The notes under the pieces were generated by a model. The model was not told the origin of the DNA. It made no database searches and saw only the letters and a program-made list of their open reading frames with translations. A DNA stretch of 64,000 nucleotides from assembly GCA_946406115.1 (NCBI GenBank), contig OX291548.1, forward strand, positions 7,552,373 to 7,616,372, read 5' to 3'. Numbering within the stretch: position 1 is the stretch's first letter; every line of letters starts with the position of its first letter. Made by a program: the position numbers and the translations under genes. Below are positions 43,986 through 56,275 of this stretch, piece after piece. The stretch is from Apoda limacodes. Taxonomy: Eukaryota > Arthropoda > Insecta > Lepidoptera > Limacodidae.

Positions 43986-46900
43986 ACTTTCGCCCGTATA
44001 CCGACTTTACAGGCAACCAGTTTTTTTATCGAAAAAAAGTTTAATAATCGTGTTTTCACGTTTTTCAAGGTTTGAACAAAATCCTGAAGAACGCATACAC
44101 AAAATTTTAATCTGCTCAGCGGGTCCTGAGATACATTTGCCAAAAAAAAATATCAGGTAGTATAGCTTTTTAACTACCGCATTGTTTTTTTGGTATTGTC
44201 CAACAAACTCGAGTGAGCCCTAACGATACGATGTCTATCTGTATTCTCAACCCGTCCCTATAAATGGAAACTTTCATCTAAACTTTTTAATCTTCAAAAT
44301 ACCATTCAATTACATCTTTAAATTGAATTTATTAATAGCACAATATATTGTTTACATTACTCATCCATATTGAAATCATCATATCCAATTAATAAACGAA
44401 AAGATACAGCAAACAAGTGTGTGGGCGAAACAGTTATTAAACTTTTATGTGATGACTAAAAGATACCTTGTACGGAATTTGCAAATAAACTAGCTCATAT
44501 TTCAGAACAGTCAGGTTGTACTTTCTGTTTCCTTATCAGACAACGGTTATGAAATATGCTGCCCAGCTGCCCACGCGATCATGTCCCGATAAATAAATCA
44601 AATGTACGTAAACATAATGAAAGGTGATTGATGCATGGCGCAGTTAGCAAGACTCTGGTAGTAATCAAATATGTTATTTAGAAACATTTTTCACATATAT
44701 GTATACATTATATCTCTACTGTACTTAAACCCACTACAAACTATGGGTATCTTTTTGTATGTTTATCCGTATAGTTCATTGTTTACTTACATGTACTAAA
44801 TTCATTTTTTTTAACAATAACCTTCTTGCGAACTTAAGCAACGATACTTAGTAACTTTTTCCTAATTAAATGTTGAATTTTCTTTTTCATTCCTTAACCA
44901 ATACCTAGTTACAAAGGTATATTTACTGACTTGAGACACTTATAAGTTGCATGCAAGAGTTAACTATATGCATGTTGCTGTATTTTAAATGTAACAGTTT
45001 AAGGATACAGTATCTTAATTCTATTATAGAAAGGGAAAGAAACAAAATAAACTTTTTTTGTAAATATGTACATTTCAGAAAAATACTAAAGAGAAATCTC
45101 GGAAGATTATTTAAACTTGAAGCAAAATTTCCACTTAAGCATTTAAAGAAAATACTTAACAATCGCTCAAAGAAAATTCAATTCGTATTTTTCACGGATA
45201 AGTTTTTGAAGAAAATTTTCGGTGAAAATCTTTTATTACGAAGGAGATGGTAGTTAATTTTAATGTTGCCAGTAATTAACGAATCTTCAGACCCTCGAGT
45301 ATGAGCACAAGAGGCTCCGACGCCTTAATCACGGCTGAAGTTGGCGTGGTCCAATTCACAAGCAGAAGCGATAGCGGGGGAGACAATACAGTGTACATCA
45401 ATATTGTCGATATTTTTTTTGGATAAATTACTTGAACATAAAAAGTCAACGTTCTTAGTCTAGTTTCAACAATATATTTTTTATATTTGTGTTTGTTGCA
45501 TTTCTCTTAAACATAGGTTTCAAAATCGAGATGGTTTACAAAGATCAGAAATTCAAGTTGACATCACTTCGAATATCTAAGATATATTAGCCATAGATAT
45601 CAAAGTTGTAAAATTTTGATGAACGAGAATTTCGTAGGCAAAACAAAACCTAACTTAATTTACATTTTATAATTTTTAATATAATTTAAAAAAAAAAATG
45701 TTTTAGCTTGTAAACCAAAACAGTAGATAGTTAAAATTTTGTTAGCAACTATAAACTAAAACTATGAATGAGATAAAAACAATATATATTAGAGAATTAA
45801 TTTTAGAAGCCCAAGTTTCTGAAACCGCTGCTAAATTGTGCTGAACACCAAAAAAGTAGGCAGTTTCTGTTTTAAATTTTTCATACTAACAACGAGAAGG
45901 TAAAGAATATTAGAAATTTTCTATCGACTTAATAAGAACTTATCAGGAGCCGGAGCTCAAGTAAGCTAGGAGAAGCTTAGTCGATATTATGCAATTAGGT
46001 TTTACAGCGTCGGCCGCAATATCTAAGACATCCTTATGGCGAAGAAAATGGAGAAGTTGGGAAAAGAAACTCTTTGGAACTGCATTACATACAGTTTTTA
46101 AACTAAAACCTTCTCTTTATTAATCCGGACTTCAAATAGTGGAAATGTCTAACTATTCAAGTGACTAGTTACTGTTACTGACTACACCTATGTATGTAAC
46201 CCTGGTTATCTAGTATTTTCGGTGTTCAAGACCCGACGTGTACCAATTAACTTTTTTTTTTCGTTCTCATCACTAGCTTAATTTGGTGAAGGAAAACATT
46301 GTAACGAAACCAATATAGGTCGAAAAGAGTCCACAATTTGCCCTGGGCCCAAATGAAGAACTTAGAAGAACTCGAAAAAGGTTTAAATTCTACGTAAAAA
46401 AGGACAATAATGCTTGAATAATTCTGTTTGCATTTAAATTCCTGTAAACATTTTTAAAGGCTAACTCCGAAGAATAGACACAATTTAAATTTAATCTTGC
46501 GAAATATACACCCTCATTCGCAATATTAAAATATGATTGCGTGTCTTACGGACGTGGGGTAAGCTGAATGCAATCAGCTTCCTATCACGTGTTCCTTTTG
46601 AAATCGGCTTATCTCTCCTAAAGCTTATCTAAGCATTTTCTTTAGCCACGCAAAAATCCACCTAAAGTTAATGAAAGAAAGTCTATTTCATTTTTACCCA
46701 TTCTTTAAAAGGTTTGGCGGAAATCGTGAAATCTTCGTCGTAATGGATCAGTCGACGGTGAGATGCGTTCTCGGCATTACCTTTGAACGCATAATTATGG
46801 TATAAATGTGACCGGATTAATACAGAGCTTAGCTGATTCGAATTTTCTGGATGTAAAAATGTATAACTTTTACGCGAATCTTCGCGGAATCAAAGCATGC

Positions 46901-47094
46901 ATTTATTTTTATACCTAAATATTTCAGACGAAATACATTAAAATATATACAGTACGCAGCACTATAAGTCTGTGCGGCAATATAGGTTCACCGCTTAATG
47001 GCAGCTATTGCTTGAAAGAGTGTCTAGCTAGAAGCTTTCCTCGACTTTGTATGGAAACCCCACACGAGTGTCATTTTAGCAGTTGCGTCTAATA
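43986..47094. other. Long AT-rich stretch, no gene seen
   Basis: GC-richer patches at 45285-45385 and 46530-46600 have no recognised content. A 100-codon Lys-rich frame at 44951-45253 has no similarity I can name and overlaps a minus-strand frame of like length. Confidence 0.45.
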
Positions 47095-47350
47095 ACTTGC
47101 TCGGCCTTTAAACAGTCGCCAGCGGCAGCAGCTTCGGAAGTATAAATGATGCGTGAGCGACTAAATTTGTCACTTAAGCATTTCTCGAAGACTAGCACAC
47201 GCCTAGTAGCTGGCTAGTCGCTGGTTAGACGCTCGAACGTCTACACAGTCACGTAATCGAATAACGCACTACGTAATCGACTAACACACTACGTAATCGA
47301 CTAACATACTAGTGTGCGATGATAGTACATTGTGTATTAAGGGTCGTAAG
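47095..47350 (+). promoter_or_regulatory. Candidate TATA/Inr core promoter and 5' region
   Basis: TATAAAT starts at 47141 and TCACTT, close to the arthropod initiator TCAKTY, places A+1 at 47172, exactly 31 bp on. GC-rich GTCGCCAGCGGCAGCAGC lies just upstream. Downstream about 145 bp lack ATG; the first ATG is at 47318 and GTAAGG at 47346 could be a donor. The transcript, if any, is unidentified. Confidence 0.35.
47251..47310 (+). repeat. 20-bp tandem repeat, three copies
   Basis: ACGTAATCGAMTAACRYACT repeats at 47251, 47271 and 47291, with two or three differences between copies. Confidence 0.9.
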
Positions 47351-49034
47351 GGGAAAATTACAAACGAGAGGCTATTTAGAAGCCCAAGGCAGAAGGCCGA
47401 AGGCTTTAATGACTTAAGTTTCAATCGAAATGATGGGAAAGAATTTATGAATGTTTTGGCTAAAACATTTAAAACATACTTGACATACAAAATATATTTA
47501 GAACCACAGTACAGCTTTTACACATATTTGATAGAATAGGTGGGTCATTACCACCCGTGGGTTTTATGAACGTGCGCTTTGCTTAGAGCGAATGGAAATT
47601 TACAAAGAAGCCCGTGGGAGTAATAAAAGTCTTAGCACCCACTTTACCTGCACATAATGGTTGTTTAAGAGTAAGTGTGATTAAACAAGTCATTTAGCGA
47701 TCACAATCGTTTTCTGACAAATACCCATGGACAAATACATTTATAGGTACTAGTCAGGTATTGGTATTGCAATACACAAATACTGTCATTCATTATCAAT
47801 TGTCTATATTTTTACGTGCTTCATTTCCTTCTTCTCGGAAGTACACTTAATTTACTTAATTTGGCTTACCAATAATTATGTTATACGGAACTTTAAAGTA
47901 AATCAGGATACTTTCCAAAACAAACTTCGACCATCAAAGAGTAGCGACAACAGAACTATTTGTTGTTAAAAATTCACAAGTTTCACCCTCATAGCAGACC
48001 GCGACCACGTTTGACATGGAAATGTGCAAGCCTACTGCGACCGATTTATCCGGAATTTATTCAAACTTCCTCGCTCCTTGCCTACCCTCTCCCACTTCGT
48101 ACGCACCTGTATCCGCATTGATATGCTCATTCAATTGTCAGACCTCGCGCGAGTCGGACGTGCGCCAGGGACCACACTCAATCTGAATGAACTGAAAATT
48201 CTATTTATTTTCTTTTCACATGATTGTTTTCGTATTAAGTTGTCAACGAGAGATGTGAGGCTCGTGACTTGCAGATTTTCTTCTAGAGGGGCGAAGTCAC
48301 ATTAAGGGTGTCGAGAGATAAATGGAAAAAGCTGTCAATATCTTCTTTTCATTAATGGTTTAAACACACTCAGCTGCGTGCAAAACGGTAGCGTGAATGA
48401 TAAAATATTTTTTGCTTTGTCATCTAGTCTACATAGCACGTTAATTTAACGCAAGTTTTATAATTTAGCTTGAAATAGTTTGAACTTTTTTTGTCATGTT
48501 TGTTTTTATTATAATTAAAATAAAATAAAAATTGTGTTTCAAATTTATTTTGAACTCAGATTGATTTATCTTTGTCGTTTATTTATTTTTGTTAAATGCA
48601 ATACAGATTTTAAAGGTTTGATTGAAATATACGTGCGGAAAAAAGAAAAATACTATTTTACTATAATCCATGAACAATGAACTGTAAACCATCAACTTCA
48701 ATACTGCTAGTTTATTACACAAATCATAAATTTAATTTAGTTTACAATAAGAAAAAATAAAAATAAAAGTATCTGAAAACCATTTTTTTTTCGAAGCATA
48801 TATTTCTGTAACCGTTTTAACAGGCTTCACAGCCCTCTACGCCTACGCTTCTCACTAGAAAAGTGAAGTTTGTCAAACAGAAAACTTGAATACACATGTA
48901 ATATATAGATTTTATTTATGTTCTGACACTGTGAAACAGCAGCATACTCGTACAGCTGTAATAAGTACTACGGTTTATGTATTCAAAAGGTATATATGCT
49001 GCATTACAAACTGATGCGAGTTTTTCAAGATTTT
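47351..49034. other. Non-coding; patch at 48000-48305
   Basis: A 93-codon frame (48024-48305) in GC-richer sequence starts without a good context and resembles no protein I know. The remainder is AT-rich. Confidence 0.4.
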
Positions 49035-49390
49035 GTTATCCGATACAGAACTCAAAGAGGGTGTTATTTCGTCCTACCAGGTGGACAGACGACCTAGTTA
49101 AAGCAGTAAGCTGACCGTAGAGAAGATATGTCTCAGGGAGACCTACGTGCAACTACATACGTCTTTCAACAGAAAGTATAATGTATTAGATTTTTAAAAG
49201 TGGGGTAATTTCGTTATCCGATACAGAACTCAAAGCGGCTGTTACTTCCTCCTACCATGTGGACATACGCCCTAATTAGAGCCGTAAGCCGGCCGTTGAC
49301 AAGATATGTATCAGGGAGGCCTACGTGCAACTACATACGTCTTTCAACAGAAAGTATAATCTATAAGATTTTAAAAAGTGGGGTATAGAA
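49035..49390 (+). repeat. Tandemly duplicated LINE tail, 178-bp unit
   Basis: Copies at 49035-49212 and 49213-49387 each start GTTATCCGATACAGAACTCA and end AGTGGGGTA. Within, PTRWTDDLVKAVS (copy 1) is the C-terminal RWTDDL block of LINE polymerases, followed by a CTACGTGCAACTACATACG tail. Copies differ at roughly one base in ten. Confidence 0.75.
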
Positions 49391-49399
49391 TAAGTAAGA

Positions 49400-49521
49400 G
49401 TGCAACAAACTTTTCTGAACTTCTGACCTTATGTGTTTGGTTGCTTGTATCGTTGTAAATTCACACCATTTCAATATGGCGTTTTAAATTCTGACCACCG
49501 GATCAGAAAAGTTTGTTGCAC
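49400..49521. mobile_element. MITE related to the 6-kb palindrome
   Basis: GTGCAACAAACTTTTCTGA (49400-49418) and its exact reverse complement (49503-49521) are 19-bp TIRs of a 122-bp element. The internal ATCGTTGTAAATTCACACCA then TTTCAATATGGC matches the right arm of 5974-6146. No coding capacity. Confidence 0.8.
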
Positions 49522-49522
49522 A

Positions 49523-51435
49523 ATACCATCTATATGAATAACCCAAAAAGAAAAATTAAAGCTTCGTTAAGGACTTTTGGGATCTGAGCTAAAGTAAACG
49601 TAAGAGATATCCTTAGAAGGAGAACGAATGGATAAGTAGGTATGCAACGTACAGTAGCAGGGTAAACGTACCAATAATTGCCGTAGTCGGCGCACCTAAA
49701 TGAAATCCCGCCGCTGGTTTATACCTCTTAATTCCTCGTTTTAAATAACAAAAGGCTATTACTGGCGTTTTTCAGTGCCTGGCACGGGGTACCGCACCCT
49801 CGCGCCCTCTCTTAGCAAGCACCTACTAATAGGATAGGTGGTTTCATATAAATTCAGTAGGGTTATTTAAAAAACGCTTTTTCTAATTTTCTTAGTAAAT
49901 GGATAAAGTTTCTAATTTAGGTTTTTGATCAACAGAGTGATATCGATTACAAAGGCGATAATGAATTGTAGGCAAAAGTTGTTTTCGAGTTTTAATTTCG
50001 ACATGCCTAAAGTTAAAAGTTAGTTTGTTTCTTTGTTACTTAGTAACTTTACAACTTGGTTCGCGAATTTCCTATATTCTAGATTATTACACTATGCGCC
50101 AAAAAACGAATAAAATATTGTATTGATATGGTGTTACAATTGTAATTCACCTAAAAACAAACAGACGTAACAAAAATAATGTGATTAATTAAATATAAGT
50201 ATGCCACTTATAGTTTAAAAGTAATTTCCTAGTACGATAATCTTGTACATGGTCAGACAATACGGAGGTTTTTACTGAAATATCATTTGACTTTCAGTAT
50301 AAAAATGAGAAGATAAACTTTGCGATAGTTAAACTAGCGAAATTCGGAGTTTTGAACTGTTTTTGGATTGCAATAAACCTATGATATAGGCCCTATATGG
50401 CGCCTTGTCGCTCCCTAATTCTTTCGAACGAGAACCTGAAGTAGTAACTTTAAAATATAAAAATGCAATTAAAAATAATAAACAATAATTAAATTACGCA
50501 AATTATTTACAAGAAAACAATCCGAGGTGCTCCATACCGTGCTTCATTTAAAAAAATATTTACTTATTTGTTAAATTTACGAACCAAACACTATGAAATG
50601 TGTAAACATAATTTCAAGCCGATTATCTGTCTGTGGTTTTTTAAAATCTTGAAAAAAAAATTTTAATTAACTTGAAATCTTATTTGAGACCATTTGTATA
50701 AAAAATTTAAATCCTGAACAATTCAATAGAGAACTGACTTACTGCAAACCTAGATATTTATTTCTAGAACATGTCTTCAAACTTTCATAGTCATTGGTTA
50801 ATAAATGACAAAAATAAGTAAAGAATTTCTTTATATGAAGCACGCTACGAGGCGCCGCCTAGGTACTAGATAAATTTAAGTAGTAAACTAAAATAAAGGT
50901 ACAAGATAAATGAAATAAGTAAACTAGATAGGTACTTAATAAATATTTGTACTGGGAATAAAGTTGCCGAGTAAGACGTATTTTGTATAATACGAGGTAT
51001 GACATGTTGCGACAAATGGGACAAAACTGTAGTATGTGCAGTTGCATACTTCCGCTGCTACTACGAACATTTAATAAATATATAAAGTAAAGTGTAATTT
51101 AAAAGTCTCCACGCTTAGCGTTTTAATTTAGAACGTGTTCTTTTTAATCACACAATAAACGACTGACCCAGACTCGGAATAGAGACCGACTTTTGGCGCC
51201 GTAGAAAGCAACTGAAAAGCTGTGACACAAAGCTTCCCCGGACCGGAACAAATAAGCAGATATCCCGTTACTAAAGATGTCACGTAGTTGGGACGAATGT
51301 GTCACGAAACTAACAGAATTCTTAATTGACATGACATAGGATTACAAAACTAATATTAGTTCGTAGAACATATCATTATTTTTTTATAAACCTAACCTAA
51401 TTAAAATACTTTTTATCTTATCAATTGATTAAATG
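49523..51435. other. AT-rich, no gene seen
   Basis: A GC-richer patch at 49690-49830 is unrecognised. Nothing else was found. Confidence 0.45.
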
Positions 51436-51560
51436 TAAAAGTTTGCATATATGATTATTTGTTTGTTACTTAATCACTCATAAACGACTGAACAGATTCG
51501 GATGGAATTTGTTACCACTGTAGACCAATAGGTGTTTCTGCAGGCAAAACTTCGTAAGCA
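51436..51560 (+). repeat. Dispersed repeat, TTTGTTTGTTAC family
   Basis: GTAAAAGTTTGCATATATG, TTTGTTTGTTACTTAATCAC, AAACGACTGAACAGATTCGG and ATGGAATTTG correspond to the ordered blocks at 4097 and 33005. Confidence 0.6.
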
Positions 51561-51877
51561 TTGCTGTGTACCAAATAAGCTACTAAAAATCACGTTTAAA
51601 ATTTTACATTAAATTGCTTGCTAAGCCTTTTTACGCCCCATTGCAGGGCCCCACGGCCTTTCTTTGGAAAAAGAGGCTTAGGCTGTAGTCCAAAACTGGC
51701 GTAATGCGAATTGGCGGACGTTTGTCGAGCTAGTAGCAATCATCAAATCCATTTACTTTTTCCGTTACTGCATAATTTTTTTATTCATTGTAACTACATC
51801 AATCTCCTAGTACTAGTTATTCTACGTTATTATTCCCAATTTTTAATTCAACTGTAGTAAAACTGTGCTAGGTACAC

Positions 51878-51950
51878 TCATAGACTTCGAGTCCTGTAAA
51901 TGGGTACACCAAATATTGCCACACTTTTCTTCCTGACGTAATGACATATA
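51878..51950 (+). repeat. Fragment of TAGACTTC MITE-like family
   Basis: CATAGACTTCGAGTCCTGTA matches the left end of 21650-21876. Only the first 60-70 bp can be followed. Confidence 0.5.
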
Positions 51951-52374
51951 TCACTGACGTCTTACAAGATTACATACAAGACACAAAACCTCCTTTGTCG
52001 GCCAGAAGCAGAAGCTGGTAGGCAGAGGCCAATAATTCCAATTACGAATGCATCGGCCACAGACTAATAAGTCAAATTGAACAATAGAGTGACCACTAAT
52101 TGTTCGCTTCGCTGTGTGCCCACATCTAGTTATTGATTGACTGATCGCCTTATCCATTAATTGTGGAGCTTCTAGTCTCTATTTCTCATGGGAGATTATA
52201 TTTAAGAAAACCTCAATCATGAGATAATAAAGTTCGAATTTTTTTGTCATTGTATTGGAAAAATCTTAACATCGAGCTTTATATCGAATCTGAGTCAATG
52301 GAACATCATATTTGAAGCGTTAGAAAATAATGTTGCGCGATGTATTGTAAGTTTATCGATCTGCTGTTGCATTA
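51951..52374. other. No feature seen
   Basis: Mixed-composition sequence; a minus-strand 68-codon frame at 51951-52157 is not recognised. Confidence 0.4.
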
Positions 52375-52590
52375 TTGAGAAGACAAGCGGGAATCGACTC
52401 GATACTTACGACGGCCGGCAACTCGGGTGTTTACCCGGAGCCGAGTTATTTCTGGGCGGCCGACATTGTTTATGGAATCTTTAATGCTCGGCAAGGCAAT
52501 CGAGTGACATTTCAGGCGATCATACATGTTATAAATGGAGAACCGATTCTATTTGAGCAAATTGTGAAATGTTTTCAATGAATTATGCGA
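52375..52590. other. GC-richer island, open on the plus strand
   Basis: A 68-codon frame (non-ATG start) crosses CGACGGCCGGCAACTCGGGT and TTTCTGGGCGGCCGACATTG. Its product is not recognised. It has the character of a conserved non-coding element or an isolated exon. Confidence 0.3.
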
Positions 52591-52849
52591 ACGGCTAAGG
52601 TACGTGCTTTGCGGAATTTGTTAGAAGATCCCTTAGTGCCGTCATACATAAAACAGGACAAATGCAAAATCTATTGATTTGTAGAAAAAAAAAATCTATG
52701 AAGGAGTGAGATAATGTTTTGTGTTACTAATGTACAGGAGTATTTAAAGAGTCATTAGTATTTAACAATCAAGAGAAGAAGCGGAAGTGGGAAGATTGTA
52801 TACGTTGCAGAAGTTCTGTTGGAACAAAAATATTTAAGAGTGGAGACGA

Positions 52850-52985
52850 GCGTATTGAAAATCACCAATTGCACTGTTAGAGATCTTCTGCTGGATAGAC
52901 CGACAACCTGAAAAAGGAGTAAGTGGCTGGGGCTAGATTTAGAAACTAAGGGATTGGGTTTGGTGCCTTGCTTCGATGTATACCC
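52850..52985 (+). pseudogene. Possible LINE C-terminal remnant
   Basis: CTGCTGGATAGACCGACAAC, CTGAAAAAGGAGTAAG lines up with the RWTDDL-coding segment at 49070-49105 (CCAGGTGGACAGACGACC...AAAGCAGTAAG). Frames are broken. It sits just upstream of RT debris. Confidence 0.35.
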
Positions 52986-53079
52986 ATCGCAGTAGACGTA
53001 GAGGGTCTAACGATATAGATTATAATAATAAACCCAAAAACCCATATCTAATTTGAGTACGTTGCGTCTAAGCACCCAG

Positions 53080-53395
53080 AGCCCAGAGCCACATTTTGCC
53101 TACCTGCCTCAACACAACCAAATGACCTCACCCCCCATGTAGGCCCTGATAACCAACGTACTGCCATATTTTTCTTCAAGCCTAATTTAGGCTGTAGTTT
53201 GGACGGTCTCTCACTGCATCACTTTAAGGACTTGTTAAGTGGCCCGTCGGGGATGCTGGCGATGACTTTCTGAACAGCCTAACCTCACTACTAAACCTTA
53301 TGATGTTAGGTATGGTGCCCCAACCAATTCACAAAATTCTCTATCCGGTCAGTTTATGCCAAAGGATCTGTTTGGCAATCCAAACAAGTAACGTT
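53080..53395 (+). pseudogene. LINE reverse transcriptase N-terminal fragment, frameshifted
   Basis: The first frame reads through FFFKPNLGCSLDGLSLHHFK and DLLSGPSG, then a one-base shift near 53250 leads into DAGDDFLNSLTSLLNLMMLG and MVPQPIHKILYPVSLCQR. The pattern (F..GSAGGxDGLxPQHLKDLL, then L..L..LM..G.VP......LYGASLCAL) is the start of the RT domain in a group of insect non-LTR retrotransposons. Catalytic motifs are not reached before the similarity ends. It is a decayed relic. Confidence 0.6.
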
Positions 53396-53582
53396 CTACC
53401 AGAATTCTAGGCACTTCTATAGCACATGATTTTTTAGAAGATATTTGTTATTTACAAATAGATTATATTTCTTAGTTAATTTGTTCAATTTTAATTTTCT
53501 GTATTATGTCAATTGATAAACAAATGGAATGGTATGTTGTTTAAATTAAATTTAGTGTATATTGAAATATGTAAAATAGATT

Positions 53583-54027
53583 TTTTGTTTTTAGGGTTCC
53601 GCACCCAAAGGGTAATTAGCGGAACCCTATTACTAAGACATCGCTGTCCGTCCGTCCGTCACCAGGCTGTATCTCATGAACAGTTGAAATTGTCACAGAA
53701 GATGTATTTCTGTTATAACAACAAATATTAAAAAACAGAATAAAATAAATATTTAAGAGGGCTCCCATAAAACAAACATAATTTTTTTGTTCATTTTCGC
53801 TCGATATTGATAACGGCTACAGGTAGACGCTTGAAATATTTACTACAATTTGAATATTTAGTTATATATTCACTTCAAAAATATATAATTCAATTAAAAT
53901 AAAACAAATATTTAAGGGGGGCTCCCATACAAGTAACGTGATTTTTTTTTTTTTTTGCAGATTTTATAGATAATGGTACGGAACCCTTCGTGCGCGAGTC
54001 CGACTCGCACTTGGCTGATTTTTGAAC
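53583..54027 (+). repeat. AGGGTTCCG-family element, best-preserved copy
   Basis: The head TTTTTAGGGTTCCGCACCC continues AAAGGGTAATTAGCGGAACC, TATTACTAAGACATCGCTGT and CCGTCCGTCCGTCACC. The end is GGTACGGAACCCTTCGTGCG then CGAGTCCGACTCGCACTTGG and CTGATTTTTG. AGGGTTCCG and CGGAACCCT form subterminal inverted repeats. The interior has the two similar blocks AATATTTAAGRGGGCTCCCA at about 53747 and 53908. Confidence 0.8.
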
Positions 54028-55559
54028 GACACTGATCATTTGTGGTATTTCAATGAACTCGGATTAAAAAATCAGAATTGAGGAACTTTTGAAGAAGCTC
54101 TTTATACTTTAATATAATAGTTGTGATATAGTAGTGAGTATTGAATGTCTAATAACTGTAATATTTAATAAAGTTGTACAACAAAAGAGGCCTTTATAGT
54201 TTACGTCATGGCAGACAGTTATTACATTCTTGAATAACGGAGCAGAACAATGTAGCTAACTAAACTTGTAATGAAGATTCTACTATCTCTTATTAAAACA
54301 TATAACAAACAATCGATATAATATTGTTGACAAAACATGCTAAAAGATAATAAAAAAACGTTATAATAATCTTTTTATCTAATTTTATGAGCTCTCTTTT
54401 ATTTATTAACTGGGATTGTACTTAGCACATCTAATTTCTTGTCTCAAAATATATTTTAGTAGGGTCAATAGGAACACTTTTATTTTCGTGGTAAAACCAT
54501 TATTTACTTTACTTTATTATCAATTTACAACGCAGATTTTTATCTAAAAAAGTAAAAAAAATATTAATAGCTACTTAAAGAAACCACCACCTTAGTGGTT
54601 TAAATACAATGTTTAAAAAGCATTTTTACAATTAATTATTGTAATTGTACCCTCTTCAATAGAATATCTTCAAAAATATTTGAGTTTTGCTTCAATAATT
54701 ACAATATAATTATTTACATTTTCATTATAAAAACTTTGTTACTGGTGCTATCATAGTCCATAGTTAGAATGACAACGTTTTTATAGACATTTCTTTACTT
54801 TGCTAATGGAACAATGTCACCGTTGTCAATAGTTGTCGAAGGTAAAATTGCTTTCGTAAGAAAGTTTAATACAGCCACAATGTTAATTTTGTCAATCTAA
54901 CTAGGTAACTTTGATGGGGTATGGCATGGCAAAGTTGTTTTGCCAGAAACTCCAACCCACACGTACCTACTACATTTGCACAAGTGCACACACTGGTTCA
55001 CGAGCATCGTATGAATCTTATCACACGACTGATTTGACGAAAAAATCAAACGACAGTCATAAAACCTAAATAGCATGTTTTATAGTTATACCAATCACTT
55101 GAACAACGCTATCTTTTGGTGTTCAGGTAGAAGAGAAATAACTTGAGTTTGTTTACTGTGTCATAGCGACCACGTCATATTTTGTCATTTATTAAAACTT
55201 GTGTTATTAACAAAGATTATACAAATACACTAACAACTTAGCTATTTCCAATATATTTTAGCAATCTCAATCGTTTCATAGTTATGTTGACAACTACATA
55301 TTATCAACTTAACTACATAAATCACTACATCAATTTACCAAACTTAATGACATTTTGTCAACTTAATATAAAACGTGGCTTAAGGTTTTCAGTTTAATTG
55401 CTCCTATAACAATTAAAAGGGTGATGCCGCGCTATGTTAGTTTTAATGTAGTGGCAAAATACTTAGTAACGGTATTTATATAAAAAAAGATTTGTATTTT
55501 GTTAGCGCATTTTTTTCGCAGTGTAGGTAGCCAAATTGTGCTGTTGAGGCTATTTAAGC
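54028..55559. other. AT-rich, no gene seen
   Basis: A small hairpin AAACCAC/GTGGTTT is at 54581-54601. Nothing else was found. Confidence 0.45.
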
Positions 55560-55744
55560 TAAAAACATTTCCTGCGGCGGAAGTAGGCCAGTCGGCTGCG
55601 TGCCTGCATTTACAAAACGCTCGCCTCTCTACTCTGCACCTCACTCAGCCTTTTGTGATTTCTCGCACGACTGTTACTCAGCACCAACTTTTATTTCGTT
55701 CGTATCTTTTGTTTTACATTCGGTCGTTCGCCAAACACCAGTGA
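55560..55744. other. GC-richer island
   Basis: CTGCGGCGGAAGTAGGCCAG, CTGCACCTCACTCAGCC and CATTCGGTCGTTCGCC give a locally higher GC content; an unrecognised 81-codon frame (55499-55744) crosses it. Confidence 0.25.
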
Positions 55745-56059
55745 ATCCGTAGTACAGATGGATTTAAGTTTGCGTTTTTTTGTTTAGAATGATAAATGAC
55801 ATCATGGTGGTACCTATATAATTTGAAATAAAAAAAAAAACCTTTTTTGCCCTAAACCTTAATTCTATATCATCTCAACGGTCAATTTGAACGAAATTCT
55901 GTGCAGTATCCAAAGAGGTACCTGATCCTTGGGATTATTATTCCATAATTGAATAAAAAAATACAAAATTATATTATATTTTCTATATAAACTTATTTTT
56001 CACTTCTCATGCTCGAAAAGTGTGTCATGTTTTTTTTTTAATTTTGATATACTACACTC
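55745..56059. other. AT-rich, no feature seen
   Basis: Nothing was identified. Confidence 0.5.
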
Positions 56060-56275
56060 GCAGTACGGTCAGGGGATGTATAATAACATAGGCTACTCTT
56101 TATCCTGTCAAAGTTCCCGTAGGAATAATATCTAGTCACCGAATATCACGTGGACTAGCTCTAACTGCAGCTGTAGCCTGTTATAAAAAACTTTAACTAT
56201 ACCTATAATAATGAAAGACTTGCCATTATTTTACCATTGAATTTAGCGCGGGCGGAGACGCGGCAAAAAGCTTGT
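56060..56275 (+). repeat. Dispersed lepidopteran repeat, opposite to 23386
   Basis: ATAACATAGGCTACTCTTTA, CCGTAGGAATAATATC and the end GAATTTAGCGCGGGCGGAGA, CGCGGCAAAAAGCT are the reverse-oriented counterpart of the CCGCCCGCGCTAAATTTGG...GCCTATGTC order at 23386. Confidence 0.6.

Noticed and set aside
44951..45253. 100-codon Lys/Leu-rich plus-strand gene
   Set aside because: AT-rich composition explains it; a minus-strand frame of similar length overlaps, and no domain is seen.
47312..47539. 75-codon frame after the candidate promoter
   Set aside because: It begins with GTG, not ATG; the real ATG at 47318 is in another frame and stops early.
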